From positions 8,625 to 72,624 of the forward strand of contig JBCCQH010000026.1 in the NCBI GenBank assembly GCA_039024435.1: DNA of 64,000 nt, given 5' to 3'. Shown one piece after another: positions 59,410 through 64,000 of this stretch. The notes under the pieces are model-generated. The model made no database searches. It had not been told where the DNA came from and worked only from the letters and a program-made list of their open reading frames with translations. Numbering within the stretch: position 1 is the first letter of the stretch; every line of letters starts with the position of its first letter. The stretch is from JBCCQH01 sp039024435 (GTDB lineage: Bacteria; Bacteroidota; Bacteroidia; J057; JADKCL01). The position numbers were made by a program, and so were the translations under genes.

Positions 59410-60102
59410 TCACGCAGTGACTGTCCTTTGTTCGATGCGTTTTTCGTAGTGGGTGCCCTGCAGGATGCGCTGGACGAAGATGCCGGGAGTGTGGATTTCG
59501 TTGGGGTGGAGTTCGCCGGGAGCGACGAGTTCCTCGACCTCGGCCACGGTGATTTTGCCGGCCATCGCCATCATGGGATTGAAATTGCGGGCGGTGCCTT
59601 TGAAAATAAGATTGCCGTGGTGGTCCCCTTTCCAGGCTTTGACCAGGGCATAATCGGCCCGCAACCAGCGCTCCATCAAGTAGTATTTGCCGTCAAACTC
59701 GCGGATCTCTTTGCCTTGGGCAACTTCGGTGCCGTAGCCCGCGGGCGTGTAGAAAGCGGGAATGCCCGCGCCCCCGGCCCGGATGCGTTCGGCCAGGGTG
59801 CCCTGCGGAATCAGATCCACTTGCAGCTCTCCGGAGAGCAACTGGCGTTCAAATTCGGCGTTCTCCCCGACGTAGGAAGAAATCATTTTTTTGACTTGGT
59901 GCTGCTGCAACATCCGGCCAATCCCAAAATCGTCGACCCCCGCATTGTTCGAGATGCAAATGAGGTCCTTGACGCCTGCATCGACCAGGGCCGAGATGCA
60001 GTTTTCGGGAATGCCGCACAGTCCAAATCCCCCCAACATGAGGGTCATGCCGTCCTGGATGCCATCAATGGCCGCCGCGGCGTCGGAATAGACTTTGTTC
60101 AT
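59410..60102 (-). CDS. scoA: 3-oxoacid CoA-transferase subunit A
   Basis: 230 residues from the ATG at 60102, where the family normally starts (MNKVYSDAAAAIDGIQDGMTL); the open frame upstream to 60201 has no homology. GGFGLCGIPENCISAL and ISNNAGVDDFGIGRML are the CoA-binding loops of subunit A, and LIPQGTLAERIRAGGAGIPAFYTPAGYGT is conserved. Works with ScoB in ketone-body or 3-oxoadipate metabolism. The two subunit genes are normally adjacent, but here an S23 gene of about 0.4 kb separates them. Confidence 0.95.
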   Translation of the reverse strand: MNKVYSDAAAAIDGIQDGMTLMLGGFGLCGIPENCISALVDAGVKDLICISNNAGVDDFGIGRMLQQHQVKKMISSYVGENAEFERQLLSGELQVDLIPQGTLAERIRAGGAGIPAFYTPAGYGTEVAQGKEIREFDGKYYLMERWLRADYALVKAWKGDHHGNLIFKGTARNFNPMMAMAGKITVAEVEELVAPGELHPNEIHTPGIFVQRILQGTHYEKRIEQRTVTA

Positions 60103-60279
60103 GGGCGTATCGTTGTTGTATGCTGTTCCAAATGGAAATATTGTGGAAGGGGAAATTGCGAAGATGGCGGGGGAAATGCAACACTGCGCCGGGAACCCCA
60201 CCCCGGTGCGCGGCGCACGTGTGGATGGTCGGGCTGAATTCCGTCTTTATCTCCCGGGGACCCATCACGTCCTCGGGAG

Positions 60280-60722
60280 ATGCAACCCCTGGTCGAGCGT
60301 CCCACGAAAGAAAAAAAGCCGTCGCCGCCCCAGCATCCGGTGCCTGCCGCTCCCCTCCCCACCCAGGCGCCGGCCCTGCCGTTGGCATTCGTCCCGCCAT
60401 TTGCCTACGCCCAAGTGCAAGATCCCATGCAGCTTCTGCCGGCCACCGGTGGCGCCGTTGTGCAAGCCCTGACGAGCGGGGAAAAGAACTACCTCGCCGA
60501 AAACACCGGCTTCTCTGTCCCCGCGATTCAAGCCCTGGAAGCGCGGGAGTTCAGCCTGGCCCAGGGACAGCAACTCTACGAAACGGGGGCAATTCAAAAA
60601 AGGACGACCTGCAACGCGGAGAGGCGACTTTTGACATTGTAAACGGCCGGGTGGTCACCAAGGGGGACATCATTGCCCTGGAAAAGTTCCTCAAGGAACA
60701 GCGCAAGGACCTGAAGTTTTGA
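60280..60722 (+). pseudogene. Unrecognised protein gene with a frameshift in an A-run
   Basis: A plus-strand frame from the ATG at 60280 (proline-rich N-terminus, then FVPPFAYAQVQDPMQLLPAT, AVVQALTSGEKNYLAENTGF, AREFSLAQGQQLYETGAIQK) breaks at a run of six As (60596-60601). With seven As the frame continues as KDDLQRGEATFDIVNGRVVT, KGDIIALEKFLKEQRKDLKF and stops at 60722, a natural-looking protein end. So this is probably one gene of about 147 codons with a homopolymer indel. I do not recognise the product. It lies between divergent scoA and the moxR promoter, with no other feature nearby. Confidence 0.55.
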
Positions 60723-60806
60723 CGGGGTAGCGGACCGTCCGGGGGACATTTCCCGGCCCCCGGAGACTTTGTCACTGAATCCAATACCAAATCGCGGCGA
60801 CTTGCG

Positions 60807-60837
60807 TTGAAAAAATCGGCGCGCGGGTTTATCTTTG
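60807..60837 (+). promoter_or_regulatory. Promoter of moxR
   Basis: TTG (60807-60809), 20 bases, TATCTTTG (60830-60837): an exact match to the phylum consensus. Transcription would start a few bases downstream, 25 bases or so before the ATG at 60870, which shows that an upstream TTG start at 60807 is not used. Confidence 0.65.
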
Positions 60838-60869
60838 CCCGTCAGAAAAATGCAATTTTCGGAAGCAAC

Positions 60870-61880
60870 ATGAACGAATTCGGCGAAAGCGGACCGCAAA
60901 CGACCCCAATCGACGCGGCCATCCAAGAAAAGGTCCAGAAAATCCAAGCCCTCGAACAGGAGATTGCGAAGGTCGTCGTGGGCCAACGCAAAATGATCAA
61001 TCGCTTGCTCATCGGCCTGTTTACCAATGGCCACATCTTGCTCGAAGGCGTCCCCGGCCTCGCCAAGACCCTGACCATCTCTTCCCTCGCGCAGGTCTTG
61101 CACCTAGATTTCAGCCGCATCCAGTTTACCCCGGACCTCCTTCCGGCGGATCTGATCGGTACGCTGATCTACAACCAGAAAACGGGTTCCTTCGAGGTCA
61201 AGAAAGGCCCCATTTTCGCCAATATCGTCCTCGCCGACGAGATCAACCGTTCCCCCGCCAAGGTGCAAAGCGCGCTGCTGGAATCGATGCAGGAAAAGCA
61301 GGTGACCATCGGCGATGATACGTTTAAACTGGACCGGCCGTTTCTCGTACTCGCCACCCAAAATCCGGTGGAGCAGGAAGGCACCTATCCCCTGCCCGAA
61401 GCCCAGGTGGACCGATTTATGATGAAGGTCCACATCGATTATCCGACCCGGGAAGAAGAAAAAGAAATCATGCGGCGCATGGCGCGGACGACGCAGGTGG
61501 AGCCGCTGCGACCGATCATGACGAAAAACGAGATTTTTCAGGTGCGTTCGATTGTCGATCACATCACGCTCAGCGAACACCTCGAAGACTACATCGTAAA
61601 CATTGTGCTGGCCTCGCGCAATCCCAAGCAATTCCGCCTGGAAAAGATTGCCCCCTACATTGAATTTGGGGCTTCGCCGCGGGCCAGCATCGCCCTGAAC
61701 ATCGCCGCGAAGTGCCACGCCTTCATGCAGGGCCGCGCCTATACGATGCCAGAGGACATCAAGGCGATTGCCCCCGATGTCTTGAACCACCGCATTATCC
61801 TCAACTACGAGGCGGAAGCGGAGGAAATCACGTCCCAAATGATTGTTGACGAGATTTTGCGCACCATCCCCATCAATTGA
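60870..61880 (+). CDS. MoxR-family AAA ATPase
   Basis: 336 residues from the ATG at 60870 (the promoter lies over an earlier possible start). Walker A LLEGVPGLAKT, Walker B IVLADEINRSPAKVQSALLE, sensor ATQNPVEQEGTYPLPEAQVDRF and the C-terminal lid (ASPRASIALNIAAKCHAFMQGR) define the MoxR branch. MoxR proteins act as chaperones for the assembly of von Willebrand-factor (vWA) domain or similar partners; the usual neighbours are DUF58 and vWA proteins in a bat-type operon. None follows here: the next gene, four bases on, is a broken membrane glycosyltransferase. Confidence 0.93.
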   Translation: MNEFGESGPQTTPIDAAIQEKVQKIQALEQEIAKVVVGQRKMINRLLIGLFTNGHILLEGVPGLAKTLTISSLAQVLHLDFSRIQFTPDLLPADLIGTLIYNQKTGSFEVKKGPIFANIVLADEINRSPAKVQSALLESMQEKQVTIGDDTFKLDRPFLVLATQNPVEQEGTYPLPEAQVDRFMMKVHIDYPTREEEKEIMRRMARTTQVEPLRPIMTKNEIFQVRSIVDHITLSEHLEDYIVNIVLASRNPKQFRLEKIAPYIEFGASPRASIALNIAAKCHAFMQGRAYTMPEDIKAIAPDVLNHRIILNYEAEAEEITSQMIVDEILRTIPIN

Positions 61881-61883
61881 TCG

Positions 61884-63512
61884 GTGGTCCGGGACCGCCG
61901 TGCGACTGACTTGATTGTATTGCTGCTGATTGCGGCGGGCCTCGCGGTTTCCTGGCGCGTATTTGGGCATGTGCAGGACGATGCTTACATCACTTTTCGC
62001 TACAGCCGCAATTGGGTGGCGGGCCACGGCCCGGTCTAAAATCCGGGCGAGTTCGTTGAGGGCTACACGAATTTTTTGTGGATGGCACTGTTGGTGATTC
62101 CCCACGCCCTCGGGAGCGATCCGGTGGGGTTCTCCTGGGTCTTGGGACTGCTCAGTCTGGGGCTCAATCTGTGGTTGGTGTACCGGCTGGCCAGCCGGGT
62201 CCTGGGGAACCGGGAGATGGGCCTCGCGGCGTTTGCCCTGGTGCTGACTTCGGATGCGCTGCTGGGATTCGGGACTTCGGGGATGGAATCGGCGCTGAAT
62301 GGATTGCTGGTGACCGCCTAGCTTTGGCTGGGTTTTCGGGAAATGTACCGCCCCGCCGGAAACCTGGGGTGGCCAACTGCCGTCGGGATGGGCCTGCTCG
62401 GGGCGCTGGGCTTGCTCTCCCGCCCGGACAATGCACTCTTGCTCGGGATTTCTGCACCTTTAATTTTACTTCACCTCCGCAAATCCAATCGTCTGAGCAC
62501 GAGATTTTTAGTCCTGGCAATGGGAAGCTTCTTCGCGGTGGTCCTCCCCTGGCTCATATTTAAGTTCAGCTTCTACGGCACCCTCCTCCCAAATACGTTC
62601 TACGCCAAAACCGGTGGGCGGTTTTGGGGCGATGGGCTGCGCTACGTAGGGCTGTTTTTCCTGAGCTACGGGCTGTTTCTCCCCTTGGGCATCGGCCTGC
62701 TTCGGGTCCGGGCGCTCCGCCCCGCTTTGCCTCCGGGCCTTGGCATCCTCGGCTTGTTGTCCCTGGCCTGGACGGGCTACCTGATTTGGATCGGAGGGGA
62801 TTTCATGCATTTCCGGATGTGGATTCCGGTCTTGCCCGCACTCTACATCGGGGCGGTATTTGTCTTCTCCCGCGTCAATTCTCTCCGCTTGCGCTTCGGT
62901 CTGCTGGGGCTGTTGCTGCTGGCAAATGTTCTGCACGCGCCGGGCTTTGGCCGCTGGTATCCCACGGGCTTCGTCTTCCCCCTGCAGCGCTGGACGGCTT
63001 CGTCTTCGGGTACGCTATCTTTTGCCGCGCAGGGTGCAGCCCTGAAGCAAGTTTTTGCCACGGCCGATCCCCCCCTGCGCATCGCCGTGGGGGCCGCCGG
63101 CGCGCTCCCCTACTTCGCCGGGCTCTACACCCTGGACATGTACGGCCTCTCTGACCCCGCCATTGCCCGGGACGGCCTCCCGGTCAATTACGGTCCCGGA
63201 CACCGACAGATGGCCTCCCTCGACTACCTGGAGGCCCAAGGCATCCACCTCTGGATCTACCGCTGCGACCCCGCCGCGCGCCCCCCCGATCTGAGCACCG
63301 TCCTCGTCCGCGATCCCTACTTTGCTATGGCCCGGGCGCCGTCCTCGGGAAAGGACCGCGCCCGCCTGCGCTGGTTGCAACTCCCGGTGGCGGAGGGATT
63401 CGTGTTGCACTGCGCCTACCTCACCGAGCATCCGCAACTCGAAGCGGGCCGGAGAAACGGGGCGTACCGGGAAATAGAATTGGCGCTGCCGGCGAGCACG
63501 CCGAAAAAATGA
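61884..63512 (+). pseudogene. Membrane glycosyltransferase gene with two in-frame stops
   Basis: One reading frame from the GTG at 61884 to 63512 (about 543 codons) is open except for TAA at 62037-62039 and TAG at 62319-62321. The protein across the stops reads on without shift: DDAYITFRYSRNWVAGHGPV, then stop, then NPGEFVEGYTNFLWMALLVI, then ...GFGTSGMESALNGLLVTA, stop, LWLGFREMYRPAGN. The DDAYITFRY...NPGExVEGYTNFLW pattern belongs to multi-helix lipid-linked-sugar transferases of the AftB/GT-C type. The first stop probably replaces Tyr or Phe, the second Trp. The remaining 390 codons are open and protein-like. Real gene death or sequencing error cannot be told apart here. Confidence 0.75.
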
Positions 63513-63519
63513 AAAAAGG

Positions 63520-63551
63520 TTTGGGGTGAAACGGGGTTTTTCCTACTTTTG
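63520..63551 (+). promoter_or_regulatory. Consensus promoter of tRNA-Arg
   Basis: TTTG (63520-63523), 20 bases, TACTTTTG (63544-63551), ending ten bases before the tRNA 5' end. This is the clearest promoter in the window and supports the other matches to the same consensus. Confidence 0.8.
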
Positions 63552-63561
63552 TCCTCCGTTT

Positions 63562-63635
<74 letters not shown>

Positions 63636-63636
63636 C

Positions 63637-63670
63637 AAAATGCCGAAATCGAGAGATTTCGGCATTTTTT
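63637..63670 (+). terminator. Strong terminator of tRNA-Arg
   Basis: AAAATGCCGAAATC-GAGA-GATTTCGGCATTTT then TT: fourteen perfect pairs, four-base loop, T-tail. It starts two bases after the tRNA. From here to 63859 I see no gene or other feature. Confidence 0.93.
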
Positions 63671-63859
63671 GTGGGGTTTTGGGAAGGGAACGAAAGTGAA
63701 CTTTTCACCCTTTCGCTCCTGTACTTCTTCCCGCCCTAACCTCTAGCCATCTTGTATTCTTAATATCGCAATACCCCTTCAAGTCCCATCCCCAACGAGT
63801 AGGACACTTCTTGTAACCGGCCAGGTCGGGCTGACTTGGGTCCAACTGCTCCCCCATCC

Positions 63860-64000
63860 CTTAGAGGCTGTTTAAAATTGGTTTGTGAAATTTGCTATCG
63901 CAGATTTTTTTGTCTCTCAAAGCTCATTTTGGAGTCCATAGCCAAAGCTATGGGCGAGAAAATAGCTGAAGAGAGGCGGAAAAAGATGCCATAGCAAAAT
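63860..64000 (-). repeat. MITE-like palindromic element, second copy (cut by window edge)
   Basis: CTTAGAGGCTGTTTAAAATTGGTTTGTGAAATTTGCTA... matches the reverse complement of the element at 20860-21027 over its whole visible length, with scattered differences. The central hairpin is perfect here: CCATAGC-CAAA-GCTATGG (63936-63953). The left terminal repeat (63860-63876) is present; the right end lies beyond the window. It starts about 190 bases after the tRNA-Arg terminator. Confidence 0.75.

Noticed and set aside
61884..63512. Stop-codon recoding (selenocysteine, pyrrolysine or a changed genetic code)
   Set aside because: Two different stops (TAA and TAG) are involved, the expected residues are Tyr/Phe and Trp, and all other genes use stops normally; simple mutation or sequence error is more likely.

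Overview
The window looks like a chromosomal segment of a Bacteroidota bacterium, most likely the Saprospiria/Lewinellaceae side of the phylum (inference). The reasons are a PorP/SprF protein next to a PorE-like TPR/propeller/OmpA protein of the type IX secretion system (T9SS), three giant secreted proteins ending in T9SS-type sorting domains, a 14-fold PKD-repeat protein, a Reg_prop sensor kinase, and several good matches to the Bacteroidota primary promoter (TTG, about 20 bases, TANNTTTG). Ribosome binding sites of the Shine-Dalgarno type are mostly not visible. There is no plasmid, phage, CRISPR array or complete insertion sequence.

Layout. 1-2.5 kb: two minus-strand paralogues of an unrecognised helical family (a third copy lies at 42.9-44.4 kb), followed by an intergenic stretch holding a candidate structured RNA. 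3.1-11.8 kb: plus-strand T9SS porP/sprF and porE-like genes, a secreted protein of unknown role and a large Reg_prop histidine kinase. 12-26 kb: minus-strand secreted proteins: an M43 metalloprotease, an FG-GAP/ASPIC lipoprotein, a 997-residue T9SS cargo, a small HMA-fold-like protein and the 1645-residue PKD protein. 26.3-30.5 kb: a DUF4197 lipoprotein and the conserved thrS-infC-rpmI-rplT operon; infC has no ordinary start codon in the right place and appears to start at AUC, and rplT carries an unusual acidic tail. 30.8-42.6 kb: a metallopeptidase-like lipoprotein, leucine dehydrogenase, then nusB, DUF1573, yajC, ybbR, coaE, an MBL-fold exonuclease, a GT2 glycosyltransferase, a DUF3352 protein, two TonB-C-like secreted proteins, enoyl-CoA hydratase and a single-domain response regulator. 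44.7-56.6 kb: envelope sugar genes (GT4, WecA/MraY-like, HldD), a large predicted outer-membrane protein and an oversized NtrY-like kinase. 56.7-63.7 kb: DUF2795, cobalamin adenosyltransferase, a lipoprotein, both subunits of a 3-oxoacid CoA-transferase split by a frameshifted four-helix-bundle (S23) gene, a frameshifted hypothetical gene, MoxR, a membrane glycosyltransferase gene with two in-frame stops, and tRNA-Arg(ACG).

The observations most worth checking are the AUC start of infC, the S23 gene flanked by 11-bp inverted repeats between scoA and scoB, a palindromic MITE-like element present twice in opposite orientation (20.86-21.03 kb and the right window edge), the structured RNA candidate at 2.67-2.83 kb, and the cluster of four reading-frame disruptions in the last 5 kb, which may be biology or assembly error. 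I did not identify a defence, secondary-metabolite or other clearly novel multi-gene system.
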